NCBI GenBank assembly: GCA_017979445.1
Contig: CM030714.1
Span: 8,377,049-8,441,048 of the forward strand
DNA from: Akebia trifoliata
Taxonomy: Eukaryota; Streptophyta; Magnoliopsida; Ranunculales; Lardizabalaceae
Direction: 5' to 3'
DNA length: 64,000 nt
This document shows, one piece after another, positions 1 through 12,600 of the stretch. Below the pieces are notes generated by a model. That model saw only the letters and a list, made by a program, of their open reading frames with translations, made no database searches and was not told the DNA's origin. The translations under genes were made by a program, and so were the position numbers. Within the stretch, counting starts at the first letter, position 1. Each line of letters begins with the position of its first letter.

Positions 1-48
1 TCTATTGATATATAATAATATAAATATACATCATTTACCTAAATAAAA

Positions 49-334
49 TCTATATAATAAAACATAACGGTGGATTTCAGTTGTGGGGGATAAACATCCC
101 ATCAGTTACAATGACTTTAATATTACTTTTCTTTTCTCTCTTCAATTTTATTGTCTTTATCCTTTTTTTTCTCCATCTTATTTTTTTTTTTCAATAATAC
201 TCTTATAATTTTACTATATTTTTTTTTACCTTTTCAATCTCAAAGATTTTATAATAATATCCCTCTAATTTTATTATATTTCCTTTTTGCCCTCTTTAAC
301 TCCCAAAGAAGATGTCAGCACAGGCAAACTCTGA
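49..334 (+). mobile_element. Short Helitron-like element (copy 1)
   Basis: It begins TCTATATAATAAAACATAACGG after an A and ends CTGA before a T, which fits the Helitron 5'-TC and 3'-CTRR rules with insertion between A and T. The body is made of imperfect units of the type TAATACCCTCTAATTTTATTAT. It ends with GCACAGGCAAACTCTGAT, where only one arm of the usual 3' hairpin is visible. There is no coding capacity. The same termini recur at 3166, 29425 and (minus) 42114. Confidence 0.6.
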
Positions 335-765
335 TATATAATATAATCTCTATACTTCTTACTTATTATAGGATTAGCTACCCGATCGAACCTACAGTTA
401 AATTGACCACACATGTTATCAGATCAATTGTACCCTAAGTCCCACCATAGGAATATATTAGATTTTAAATATGGAGGTATGGTCCAATCCATTAATTACT
501 ATATTAATGGTAGGTTGGTGTACATATTAGATAGGTATGGACCCACCTCCAGACAAAGATATTAATGAGGGGGTGTGTTATAAAGTAGAAAATATTGTGT
601 GATTCTCTGGATTGAAGTTGAAAGAGTTGGGTATGAAAAGAGGATTTTTGGAGATAGGTGTAAACAATACTTAACTTAGGTTTGAATATTCTCCAACTTT
701 ACCCCCCAAAAAAGACGAAATTATTTAATATTTAATTTAACAAAGTCTTATAAGTCTTCTTAATT

Positions 766-884
766 TAAGAGAAATTCCATTGGCCCACCAACTTTTACTT
801 ACAACAAACCAACTTTTGTATACATATAGAATGGTGTATTATAAGTAAAAGTTGGCGTATTAATAGAAGCTCTTTAATTTAAAG
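766..884. mobile_element. Small MITE with CCAACTTTTACTTA inverted ends
   Basis: A sequence around CCACCAACTTTTACTTAC near 784-801 is answered in inverted orientation by TATAAGTAAAAGTTGGCG near 839-856. The outer arms also pair imperfectly as TTTAAGAGAAATTCCATTGG against a TAATAGAAGCTCTTTAAT arm. Copy B has the same structure near 3834-3955. No coding capacity is visible. Confidence 0.45.
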
Positions 885-1493
885 ATGGAAAAAATGCTGA
901 AGTAAACATTCAAATTGACATCGATTCGCACATTGCTGGATATGTGTACGGAGGCATAAATGCTTTTCGTCGAGAGTGTGTGAATCGATGTGACTGCAAT
1001 GTCCGTGCAGTCTCCAGCACGAATATTTTGCGTCTGCAGAGCTCTGTCTCCCTAAGATGTACACCATTGGATGGTGTTTGCTTTGAGAATCATCCAACGG
1101 AGGACATTTTCCATCACAACTCTGTTCATTTGTTTTATTTGGGTTCTGCTAGACCCAACATCGTTATACGATATTGTGTCCAACAACCTTTGAGTTAATA
1201 CCACGTGGCCGTACATATCATGGTACAATTATTGCTAGTTTCTCGTATCCACGATATCTCGTCATTGGACTCTTTTGTAACCATCGAAGTTAAACTGTAT
1301 TAATTATAGAGAGCTGGTATTGGCACCCAACTTTTTTTATTATTGCACACTAATTTTTTAAAATTATTTAACATAAGCTAATTAAAGATTAAAACATTCA
1401 AAAGTTTGTTTCAAATTTATTACTTCAAGCATTATAACACACTTTGTTTACAATTAGATCTAAGTATCATACAGTTAGAACTCTTTTAAAAAA

Positions 1494-2937
1494 AGAGTTT
1501 TTATTAGCACCCCAACTTTTGCTTATTTTTAACTATTGACATTTTTTTTATAGATAATTTTTTGTAAATATGTGCAATTTATGGAAAAATTCCAGTTTTG
1601 TGTATTGTTGATTTTAATTCCCAAAATATTTTGGTCCAATTTTGATCATTTTTACAATTTTTTCATAGATTTTTTTTTCGTTTTCATCTATTTTAGTCTC
1701 ATTAGACTCGAAATCTCATTATGAGAGTAATAAGACATTTCGAAAGTCCATGAAGAGGTATTTTCGTCATTTTGTTAATTTTTTTTGAATTTTGACGAAC
1801 GATTTCATTTGATCTCAAAGTGATTCTTTCTAAATCTCAAAGACGTATTCTCCTACCGTTGCGAGGTTTCTAGATCGTCGAAATGTGTGGTGATCCTAAG
1901 CATACATATTTGCTAAGTTGAGTATAAATGTGCGGTGATCGTTAGTGTGTGTAATTTCTAAGTTGCGCATTTTTAGAAAATAAAGAATATGAGAATGAAT
2001 GGGGAAGGAATTTGATTGAGATTGAGAAAATAGGAGAATGAACTTTCATGAGTTTTCGATTATTGTACATTGCTATGCACTCGTCATTAAGGATCCACAA
2101 TAATCGCAGATGGGTTGTCGAATTAGGCGGTTGCAAAAGAAGATGTCTATAGTAATATTCAATTATTTTCTCAACCTTCTCGCACAATACTTAGGAGACT
2201 TTCATAGGTGGGTTTAAGATAGGGTTTGGAAAAAAAAAGGGAATGTGAGACTCAAAAGCCATAATGTCCAATAAATTTTATAAACAAAAGACCCACTTGA
2301 TTTATTTGATTGGTTAAGTTCTCCAAATTCAAAGTTACTAATTGATGAAACATATTGGTCAAAATATATTAAATAAAGATAATCTATGGGTCAATCAAGA
2401 ATGAAAAATTTGATCCATTGAATTAAACTGGCCAATATGAAGTGGTTGTAATCAATGGTTTCATTGATAAATTATTAACAAGATTGTAGGTAATGTTAAC
2501 TTCAAATACCCTTGATATTTTTAACAACGAGATCGCTAGTAATTTATCAGAGAGATCTCTGATTATAAAAGTTACAAACTCACTAGAAAACATATTTTGA
2601 GAATTAAAATAAAATAGTATATTAGAATTAGAATTTTGCCATACTCAACTCACGAAATGATAATTTAACTTTTAAATTTTGAGTCATGATAATATGACGC
2701 TCCCTTATGACAAACACCCCCATCACATAATCATAAATCATTTGCTTTGGACACAGAACTATAAATATTTTACTTGTGTATCCCAAGACAAATGATCTAC
2801 GATCCTGTGATGAGGGTATAGGGGGGCATTTATTAGAGGTGAGCCTCATATTATCATGGTTCTTTTTTATATATGTGTATATATCTTAACGGAGATGTAA
2901 TAAGTAAAAGTTGAGGTGCCAATAAAAGTTCTCTAAT
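1494..2937. mobile_element. Possible TIR element in copy A
   Basis: The left end (AGTTTTTATTAGCACCCCAA, from about 1495) is the inverted partner of the right end (TTGAGGTGCCAATAAAAGTT, to about 2930). The arms are about 35 bases. The interior has no recognisable transposase. The reading frames at 1942-2187 and 2628-2849 are unrelated to any family I recognise. The target-site duplication is not clear. Because similar termini occur several times nearby, the pairing of these two ends is an inference. Confidence 0.4.
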
Positions 2938-3165
2938 TATTGTCTTATAATAAAGACGAACTTTGTACAACACAAGCAAAGCGAGGATCACGTTTTCTTG
3001 TTGCACCATCAGAATTAATGAGAATGAGACATCGATCACACTCTTATTTGACCAAACTCTTATTGAATATTAACTGTTAGATCCAAGTCCTTCAACATGA
3101 AATTGCATCGTATTTGAATCTATTGATATATAAATTATAAATATACATCATTTACCTAAATAAAA

Positions 3166-3449
3166 TCTATATAATAAAATATAACGGTGGGTTCCGATTG
3201 TTGGGGATAAACATCCCATCACCCACAGTAACCACAATATTACTTTTCTTTTCTCTCTTTAATTTTATTGTCTTTTACTCTTTTTCTTCTCCATCCTATT
3301 TTCTTTTTTAATAATACCCTTACAATTTTATTATTATTTTTTACCCTTTTAACTTTAACGATTTTATAATAAGATCCCTCTAATTTTATAATATTTCCTC
3401 TTTTACCCTCTTAACTCTCAAAGAAAATGTTAGCACAGGCAAACTCTAA
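3166..3449 (+). mobile_element. Short Helitron-like element (copy 2)
   Basis: This is the counterpart of the element at 49-334 inside duplication copy B. It begins TCTATATAATAAAATATAACGG and ends CTAA before T, which again satisfies the CTRR|T rule. The interior consists of the same pyrimidine-rich units. It has no coding capacity. Confidence 0.6.
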
Positions 3450-4616
3450 TACATAATATAATCTCCATACTTTTTATTTATTATAGGATTAACTACCCGA
3501 TCGAACCGACAATTAAATTGACCACACATGTTATCAGATCAATTGTACCCTAAGTCCCACCATAGGAAAATATTAGATTTTAAATATGGAATGGTCCAAT
3601 CCATTAATTACTATATTAATGGTAGGTTGGTGTACATATTAGGAGTGTTATAAAGTAGAAAATATTGTGAGGTTCTATGGATTGAAGTTGAAAGAGTTGG
3701 GTATGAAAAGAGGATTTTTGGAGATAAGTGTAAACAATACTTAACTTAGGTTTGAATACTCTCCAACTTTACCCCCCAAAAAAGACGAAATTATTTAATA
3801 TTTAATTTAACAAAGTCTTTTAAGTCTTCTTAATTTAAGTGAAATTCCATTGGCGCACCAACTTTTACTCACAACAAACCAACTTTTGTATACATATAGA
3901 ATGGTGTATTATAAGTAAAATTTGGCGTATTAATAGAAGCTCTCTAATTTAAAAATGGAAAATGCTGATGTAAACATTAAAATTGACATCGATTCACACA
4001 TTGCTGGATGTGTGTACGGAGCCATAAATGCTTTTCGTTGAGAGTGTGTGAATCGATGTGACTTCAATGTATGTGCAGTCTCCAGCACGAATATTTTGCT
4101 TTTGGACAGCACTGTCTCCCTAAGATGTACGCCATTGGATGGTGTTTAATTTGAGAATCATCCAACGGAGGACATTTTCCATCGGGAATGGGAACCACAA
4201 CTCTGTTATTTGTTTTATTTGGGTTCTGCTAGACCCAACATCGTTGTACGATATTGTGTCCAACAACCTTTGAGTTAATACCACGTGGCCGTACATATTA
4301 TGGTACAATTATTGTCAGTTTCTCGTATCCACGATATAGATAAATTTCTTCGTCATTGGACTCTTTTGTACCATCGAAGTTAAACTGTATTAATTATAGA
4401 GAGCTGCTATTGGCACCCAACTTTTTTTATTATTGCACACCAAATTTTAAAATTATTTATCATAAGCTAGTTAAATATTAAAACACACCTTTCAAACATT
4501 ACAAAAGTTTGTTTCAAATTATTACTTCAAACATTATAACACACTTTGTTTACAATTAGGATTAGGCCATATAAAATCCTAAATCTAAGTATCATACAAT
4601 TAGAACTCTTAGAAGA

Positions 4617-6336
4617 AAAGAGTTTTTATTGGCACCCCAACTTTTGTTTATTTTCAACTATTGATATTTTTTTTATAGATAAATTTTTGTAAACGTGTGC
4701 AATCTATGGCAAATTCCAGTTTTGTGTATTGTTCATTTTAATTCTTAAAACATTTTTGTCCAATTTTAATCATTTTTACAATTTTTTCGTTTTCATTTAT
4801 TTTAATCTTGTTTGACTCAAAATCTCATTCTGAGAGTAATGAGACATTTAGAAAGTGTGAAACCCACGATGAAGTATTTTTGTCATTTTGTTAATTTTTT
4901 AAAATTTTGGTGAACGATTTTATTTAGTTGCAAAGTGATTCTTTCTAAATCTCAAAGACGTATTCTCCTACTGTTGTGAGGTTTCTAGATCGTCGAAATG
5001 TATGGTGATCCTAAGCATACATATTTACTAAATTGAGTATAAATGTGCGGTGATCGTTAGCGCATGTAATTTTTAGGTTGTACATTTTGAGAAAATAAAG
5101 AATATGGAAACGAATGGGGAAGGAATTTGATTGAGATTGAGAAAATAGGAGAATGAACTTTCCTAAGCTTTCGATTATTGTATATTGCTATGCACTCATC
5201 ATTACGGATCCACAATAATTGGAGATGAGTTGTCGAATCAAGCGATTGCAAAATAAGGTGTCTACAATAATATTCAATTATTTTCTCGATCTTCTCGCAC
5301 GATACTTAGGAGGACTTTCATAGGTGGGTTTAGGATAGGGTTTGGAAAGAAAAGGGAATGTGAGACTCAAAAGCCATAAAACAAGGGACTCATGACATGA
5401 ACATTAGAGACAAGTACCCACGATGGGCTTGATTACAGACTAAGGGCTCGGGATACAATTTTCAATTGATAAGACAAAAATCCTATGATTTTCAAGGAAA
5501 CGTCTAAATAATATTAAGAGGGTATGTAGTGGTTTATCAGTTTGAACATAAAATAGAAGACTCCAATTAGGCGATGAACACTTAAGTTTCGGAGTAATAA
5601 TAACATGAAAATCCTATCAAATGTGGATTACTAACTATGAACCCAAGAGTAATGTCCAATAAATTTTAGAAACAAAGGACCTTCTTGATATATTTGATTG
5701 GTTAAGTTCCCTAGATTCAAAGTTACTAATTGATGAAACATATCAGTCTAAATATAAGAAATAAAGATAATCTATGGGTCAATCAAGAATGAAAAATTCG
5801 ATCCATTGAATTAAACTTAGCCAATATGAAGTGGTTGTAATCAATGGTTTCATTGAAAAATTATTAATGAGATTGTAGGTAATGTTAACTTCAAATACCC
5901 TTGATAATTTTAACAACGAGATCGCTAGTAATTTATCAGAGAGATCTCTGATTATAAAAGGTACAAACTCACTAGAAAACATATTTTGAGAATTAAAATA
6001 AAATAGTATATTAGAATTAGAATTTTGCCATACTCAACTCACGAAATGATAATTTAACTTTTTAATTTTGAGTCATGATAATATGACGCTCCCTTATGAC
6101 AAACACCCCCATCACATAATCATAAATCATTTGCTTTGGACACAGAACTATAAATATTTTTTTTGTGCATCCCAAGGTAAATGGTCTACGATTCTGTGAT
6201 AAGTGTGTTGGGGGGCATTTATTAGAGGTGAGCTTCATATTATCATGGTTCTTTTTTATATATGTGTATATATCTTAACGGAGATGTAATAAGTAAAAGT
6301 TGAGGTGCCAATAAAAGTTCTCTAATTATTGTCTTA
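4617..6336. mobile_element. Possible TIR element in copy B
   Basis: This is the counterpart of the 1494-2937 structure. The ends are AGTTTTTATTGGCACCCCAA (from about 4621) and TTGAGGTGCCAATAAAAGTT (to about 6320). It is longer than the copy-A version because of the 270-base insertion near 5380-5650. No transposase is recognisable. Confidence 0.4.
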
Positions 6337-6424
6337 TAATAAAGACGAACTTTGTACAACACAAGCAAAGCGAGGATCACGTTTTCTTGTTGCACCATCA
6401 GAATTAATGAGAATGAGACATCGA

Positions 6425-6673
6425 CCGCTCCATCACCTAACCTCACCGTGCGTTAAGTTGTTGTTCGTTTGTTAGAATTTGTTGTTTTTTTTTTTTTTTA
6501 AGTTTTTTAAAAAGTAAAAATTACTATTTCTATCATTTAGTTGGGTCCACGTTATCAGAACTATTAATGGGAAAACAGAGGCAGAAGTAGCTAGTTCTTC
6601 TCCTCCAACTTCAAGTCTCTTTGTTATTTGTCATCTCTGTGTGTGGCTTGGCATCACTTGTTGAGGAAGAAAA
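6425..6673 (+). promoter_or_regulatory. Promoter and 5' leader region of the ER-body-like gene
   Basis: This is the unique sequence between the end of the tandem duplication and the first start codon at 6674. It includes a T run at 6484-6499 and a CT-rich stretch around 6595-6640 that resembles a plant 5' untranslated leader. I see no clear TATA box at a fixed distance. The junction with the duplicated block is only about 250 bp upstream of the start codon. Confidence 0.35.
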
Positions 6674-9600
6674 ATGGATAGAATAGATGGTGAGGTGGAG
6701 GTAGAGGAGGAGGAGGAGGAGATGGGTTTGAAAGGAAGACAGTCTCGAAGGGTCTCTCTTGCGCAGAAGCATCACAACGGAAATGTTTCGCTCACAGTCG
6801 CAGAAGAAGAAAATTTGATAGCTGATGAGATTCAGCCCAAAGAGATCTCCGAAGCTGAGAACAGCATTTACTTTGACACAAAAGATGGTAACTTTCTTTC
6901 TTTCGCTCTCTCTTTAAGTCTTCATGTTAACGATGCCGATGTTCTCTCCTTTTTTTGAGAAAAAAAAAAAACACGAAGAAGAAATACCCAAAATGACCAA
7001 AATACCCTTAACCCATGTCCTATTCTCATCCCCACACCAACTCTTACTGTAGAGTGCAGGGGACGGAAGTCACGGAAGGGTCCCTTATATTAAAAAAAAA
7101 AAAAGAAAAAAGTTCCGCTTTTTTATTTATTTTCTTCTAAAAGCTAAATAATTTAGACTTTAAAAAGCATTTTAGTTCGTGATCTGATCTCTTTTACTAG
7201 TTACTATCCTCTCATCTGTTTTGATTCTTTTGGAGATCTCGCACTGAAAAAAAAAAAAAAAAAAACTCAAGAAATGGAGAAGAAATAAAAGCTCTCTCTC
7301 TTCTGATGATGCATATTTGTGGTGTTATGGTCCTCCAAGATGTAAGTTTAGTGACAAATTAAAACTCCAGAAATGATCCCCAATTTTCGATTTTCTTTTA
7401 ATTATCATTTAATACTGTGTTTAATGCATAAGGGGGCACATAATTGCTGCAAATCATAGTTTTGACCAGCGTAGATTTTATTCTTTTAGGCATTCTTTGT
7501 AGTGTAAGTTTCTGATAGTGATGGAAATTCTAAAACTTCTTTTGGAGTGTTATAGCAATCAAGTAGTTAGTAACTTAACTTCAAAGGCTACTAGATTACC
7601 ATCTCCAGCTATCTGGATGGCCTCGGTCGCCATATGACTTTATTATATGTTGTGCTTTTGATGCAGTAAAAAGCTCTATTAAATGAATTTTTTAAGAGAA
7701 ATTTCCCAAAATGTGATCAACATTTTACAAAATTTCCATTCTGGCTCACTGTTCATTTCAATTCCCAAAACATGAAAAGAATTTCGTCATATCAGCTCAT
7801 GAAATGGTAATTTACCCATTTTGTAATCTTTATTGTTTAAGTAGTTTTCAAACTCTTCTGATGCATCTTTGTGGAAATGTTCGTGAAAATATACATAGTT
7901 TTGCATAGTTCTTTGTAAGAACACTTGGACTAAATTCAAAGCTTCTGTATTCATTCATTGAATCAAGAAGTTTAATTCTGGAAATTTGGTGTTTAGTGAA
8001 GATACAATTACTTTTGCAATTTTTTGACTGAAGGAATATGGAAGTGCCGCCACTGCACTTGGACCTACCGAATGGAAAGTCCTGAAATTGATCAAATTCA
8101 GAATTCAAATGGACACTGTCATGGGCCGATGAGTATCAAAACGTTAACTCAGCAGGGGTCATGTTTTGGTCTAGAAATTAAAGGTCAGTCAATACTAGAA
8201 ATTTTCAAAAGAATCAAAGATACCAGTAGTAATTAAAGCTCACAGTAAGTAATCGAGAAACAAAAAAAAAAAAGAATATCCATAAGAACTTCTTTTTGGG
8301 ACCTAAAATTTTTTATCATTCATGTGGATTCTTTCTGTAAGGTTTGTGTACATCTTTTTTATTTTTTGGATATCTGATGTGTTATGGTTTGTGGAGTTTG
8401 ATGGTATTGGTCATTAAGGAGATACTATTCATCAAGCTATGTGTGTTGCCGGTCGAGCTCAGCGTTTATCTCACTTGGAGGGGGTGGGGAACAGTGGTTC
8501 CCCTGCCTGGAAGGTGGGGGTTCGGGGGTGGATTTCTAGAAGGAAAATTTTCCCAAGGGTTTCGTAATTTCAATGGTATTATGTAAAACCCTAGTTAGGT
8601 TTTTCCTGAGGGTATATATTTCTATTTTTGGTGAAAGGGAGTAATCTGTAACTGCAAATTTTCTGGAATTAGTGTGAAGTGTGATTCGTGGACATACCTC
8701 AATCTTGAGGGAACCACGTAAAATCTTTGTGTTTTGTGTGTGATTGCATCTTGCTTTATTTTCTTTCTTTATTGTTCTTGCATTGATATTCTCTACATGA
8801 TGAGCTTGTATTGAATAGGAAGAAAAGAATTGATAGGGAAGGAGAGTGCAAAATTTCTACGAGTGCATGTAGATGGGAATAATATCTATAGAAATTGAAA
8901 CCTTAGATGTTATGTTTTATGTCTTGCCAAGTTTCCACCATCTCCATCTCTATATTTCTTTGGCTAGAGGTTTGTTCTATTTATACTGGCTTTAGCATGT
9001 TTGGGATGTAAAGTTGACTTAAGCTGTTTGTGTACAACATAATCTCTAGTTTCCTTTCTGTGTGGTTACTTTATAGCCGTTAAGTAGTATTCCTTTACAT
9101 GCCTTAAAGAAATTCATACTGATCTCTCGTTCTCATAATGCACATATATTATAAGCATTGTTTAAAATCTGGTCGCAGGGCATTGTCTCAGCCAGGAGAA
9201 AACCCTATGGCAATAATCTGAATAAGTATAATTCAAGTGGGATGTATACCATTCTCCAACTTGAAGGAATGAAAAAATGCATATGTTATAGTTGCAAAGT
9301 GGACACTCGAATTAAACGTCACAATGAAATCTTCAAAAAAATTTCGAATCCCAACTTCGTTCATCATTTTGTAGTTTGTGTGCCAAAAAATATTATATGA
9401 GGAGATGGGATTGAGGGCTATTAAATGTTTACTGAATGGATTATCGGGATACCATTCTGATTATACACTTACAGCATCTCTAACAAAATTCTTGTTTGCT
9501 ACATGAATGTAGGTGCTGAATCCAGTAATGGAAGTGATGGGATGAAATTTAGTCCTATTGACGGTTTCGTTGCAGAAAAAAAGTTAGGAAACGGGGAATC

Positions 9601-12600
9601 TGTTACTATAAATGACCCCAACGCTCAAAGGAGCCTAACCACTGGAAACAACAACCAAATTTGTCAAAATCTGAAGGATGAACGGCAATCTGGCTTGCAA
9701 CTTCTACTTTCTGAGAAATCTATCGAAAATGGAAGTACAAGTTCTGATGGTATCACTGAAAGTGCACATACTGAGATAGCAAAAGAGAGTAAACAGGTAA
9801 TAGTAGAATGGGATGTTGACAAGGTATTGAAAGAGCAGGATACACATGATTTGTACTGTCCTAAATGTAAATCTCGTATTACAAAGAGAGTAATTCTACG
9901 TAAAAGAAAACGGAGAAATCCAAATACTCAATACGGTGATATAAAGCGTGAAACTGATGACTCAGTAGTTCAAGTTGGTCTAGATGATATTCCTTCTGAG
10001 TCTGAACTTCCAACCAGTGATCAAGGTCAAAATATAATCGAATCTGGTTCAGAGAGTGGCCCACGGGGTGTTGAAACCGAGGATCAAGATCGTGACACTG
10101 GACCAGATATATTCAGATGTTTATCATGCTGCAGCCTTTTCAGTCAAACAGGTATGACTCTGGTCAACAACTATGAAAAAGTACTCTCTGTTCACAACCA
10201 TATTGTTTTGTATCTCTGTGTTAATTTGTTCTTGGAACTCTGTTCTAATTTTGAGAAAAATCTTTTCATATGATGAAATAAATTTCCTGTGGGCCAATTT
10301 ACTAGCATGCCGGATAAATGGTTGCTATTCTATTGAATATGAAATGGGTATTTGAATTCATTTAACAGTAGTGTATGGGGACGAACTTCATCTACATCAA
10401 AAACTTGAGAAAATAATGTTCAAGGCACAAAAAGTAAGATTGGCACATTGCAAAACAACTATGAGGTTGTGGGTTCAAGCCCAGCTTACCCATTAAAAAA
10501 AAATAAGATTGAAACATTTTTGTAAAATTCAAGAAGCAAGATTTCAAATTATTATTATTATTATTTTTTTGAGTTTATGCATTCTTTAAAAACTTGTTAA
10601 ACCTTCAAATTTAATAAATTACAATGAAATTGAAAATAAAGTCTTTTTTCTATTTTTAGTTAAAAAAAAAGAATTTGTTTTGGATGATATGCGACTGCAG
10701 ATGCTATTGTGCGGTTGCATGTGCTGATCGTGTACCATGGCCTATGCTATTTAAAAAAGAAAAAAAAAAAAAAATGTAAGGGAGCATTCAAGGTAAATAA
10801 GTCAAAAATATGTTAGGAACTAAAGATTAGATCACCCCTGATAAATAATTAATTCCTCATTTATGTAGCGACACTACCAAGTTTCTATGATGACACAAGT
10901 GTCAGTTACTCATGCACTCAAAATCTCTGTTTTTTGTTGGTGAGTGAAGTCAAAAACTTGAGTACCTAACCAATTGTTCAATTTTCTTAAGTAGTTTTTT
11001 GTCCAAGTCCATGAATTTATTTTACTTTAAGGTAAACATGCAGGAGCTTGACGTGGCTTGGTAATTAGATTTGTTCATAGCTTAACTTTTTCACAATTAA
11101 TTAGCTTGTCATCTCTCTCATAATGGATACCACAATTTACTCCTCTATTGAATTCAACAGTGTCTGGTTTTATATTATGGATTTTCGGAAGTAGAGGTGG
11201 TGCAACCTTACCAAGTCCTCTGCAGATACCTGATGGGAATAGTGCAGGTAAGCCAGTAATATATTGTATGTAATTCTTAAAATTTTGAATTAATTTGAAC
11301 ACAGAATTTGTAGGCATGGAACGCAATTTTATACTCTCTTACATAGTGCTTGTAACAGCTGTAACTTGCAGCAAGAGCTGAAATCTTACCCCTTGCACTG
11401 AAATTTTCTACTACAAGCAATGTTCAGATGATAAGTACTGGTTTCTTCCCCTAGAGGACTAATGTTCTTAAATAAATGTTGACTTATATAAATCAAGCAT
11501 TATTTTTGTTTCCTGATTGGATTCAGTAGCTGTTGTGTTCTGTTGTATGACAAATTACTGAAATAAATGGATTGTATCTCATTTAGAAATTATTTCTAAA
11601 TTTTTTATAAAAGTGAAGGCTCTAAACCTGATAATAATGTAGAACCAACTTGTTTGTTGGACCTTTGTCCAACTCTGATAATTATTGGGACTTCTATAAT
11701 ATTTTTAATCTGGATTTGATTGTTACTTATCACGAGTGTTTGTTACTTGATTTGAACAAGTAGGGATAACTAGGAGGAGGGAAGATCATGACCTGAATTT
11801 CTATTAATTAAGTTATCTGATATGTTCTCAGTATGCTTTTCATCACAAACTGCCATTCAAAATTCATATTTTGTAAATACAAATTTTAGTAAGTTAAATT
11901 TTTTATCCAAGTAATGTGGTTACACTCAAGGTCACTGTTCCCTCATATGAGCATGTTGATCAATTCATAATCTAAGAAATGGTATGTTCAATTTTTTTTC
12001 CCCTTAATTCTGAATATTCTGTAGGGATGAACATTTATTGGCCAGCATAATAAATCCAACCTCAATCCGTGTCCACATATGATTGCATATTAAACAAATC
12101 CAGCTCAAAACATCTGAAGTTTCAGCTACATGTGTTAGAATGGTGTGTTATAAGCAAAAGTTGGTGTTAGAAGCTCCTTTGACAACCATTTGTCCTATAT
12201 GGGCTAGAAGTTTCAAAATGATTGAAACTTTTTCCCATGTTACAAAAGTTCATTGCAATAAATGCTTGAAGTCTTACTGAAGTCTTCCTGATGCTTTTTG
12301 TATTCAAACTTCCTTTTGCACTCTTTTTGGGTAAACTTGAATTGGCTTTAGTTATTATTTCGATTATGTCTTCATATTTTATATTCATTTCTTGTGCACA
12401 TATTTTCAATAATAGGATGGATGGTGTTTACTTGTGATTATGCAGTGCATGATGTATTGCAAGGTAACCATACGAATGAGTTGGTGGATTCCAATACCGA
12501 AAAGCAAGAAGATATTACTAAATTGGATACTTTGAAAGCCAATGAAGGTGCTTTGATTTCATCAGAACATGAAGCTTTATCACCTCAAGATGGACGAGCT

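Larger units (their letters stand above)
1..3034 (+). repeat. Direct duplication, copy A (about 3.0 kb)
   Basis: This segment is repeated downstream at about 3119-6424 in the same orientation with many substitutions and indels. Both copies begin with TCTATTGATATATAA and end with AATGAGAATGAGACATCGA. No convincing gene lies inside: the short reading frames are not shared intact between the copies. Copy A has about 45 bases near 530-575 that copy B lacks. About 84 bases at 3035-3118 separate the copies. The content is mostly short transposon pieces, listed separately. Confidence 0.85.
3119..6424 (+). repeat. Direct duplication, copy B (about 3.3 kb)
   Basis: This is the second copy of the 1-3034 segment. 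It carries about 270 extra bases near 5380-5650 that are absent from copy A between the words equivalent to AAAAGCCATAA and TAATGTCCAATAAATTTTA. It lacks about 45 bases present in A near 530-575. The right edge falls where the two copies diverge after GAGACATCGA. The Helitron-like element and the TIR element are present in both copies, so they were inserted before the duplication. Confidence 0.85.

Noticed and set aside
944..1198. 84-codon frame in copy A as a possible gene
   Set aside because: The matching region of copy B (about 4000-4280) has stops and indels in this frame, so it is not conserved between the two copies.
9158..9400. Open frame with [13 protein letters not shown] as a possible extra exon
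   Set aside because: A CAG acceptor exists just before it, but reading on in the required phase 1 meets a stop quickly, and the direct joining of exon 2 to exon 3 is already in frame.
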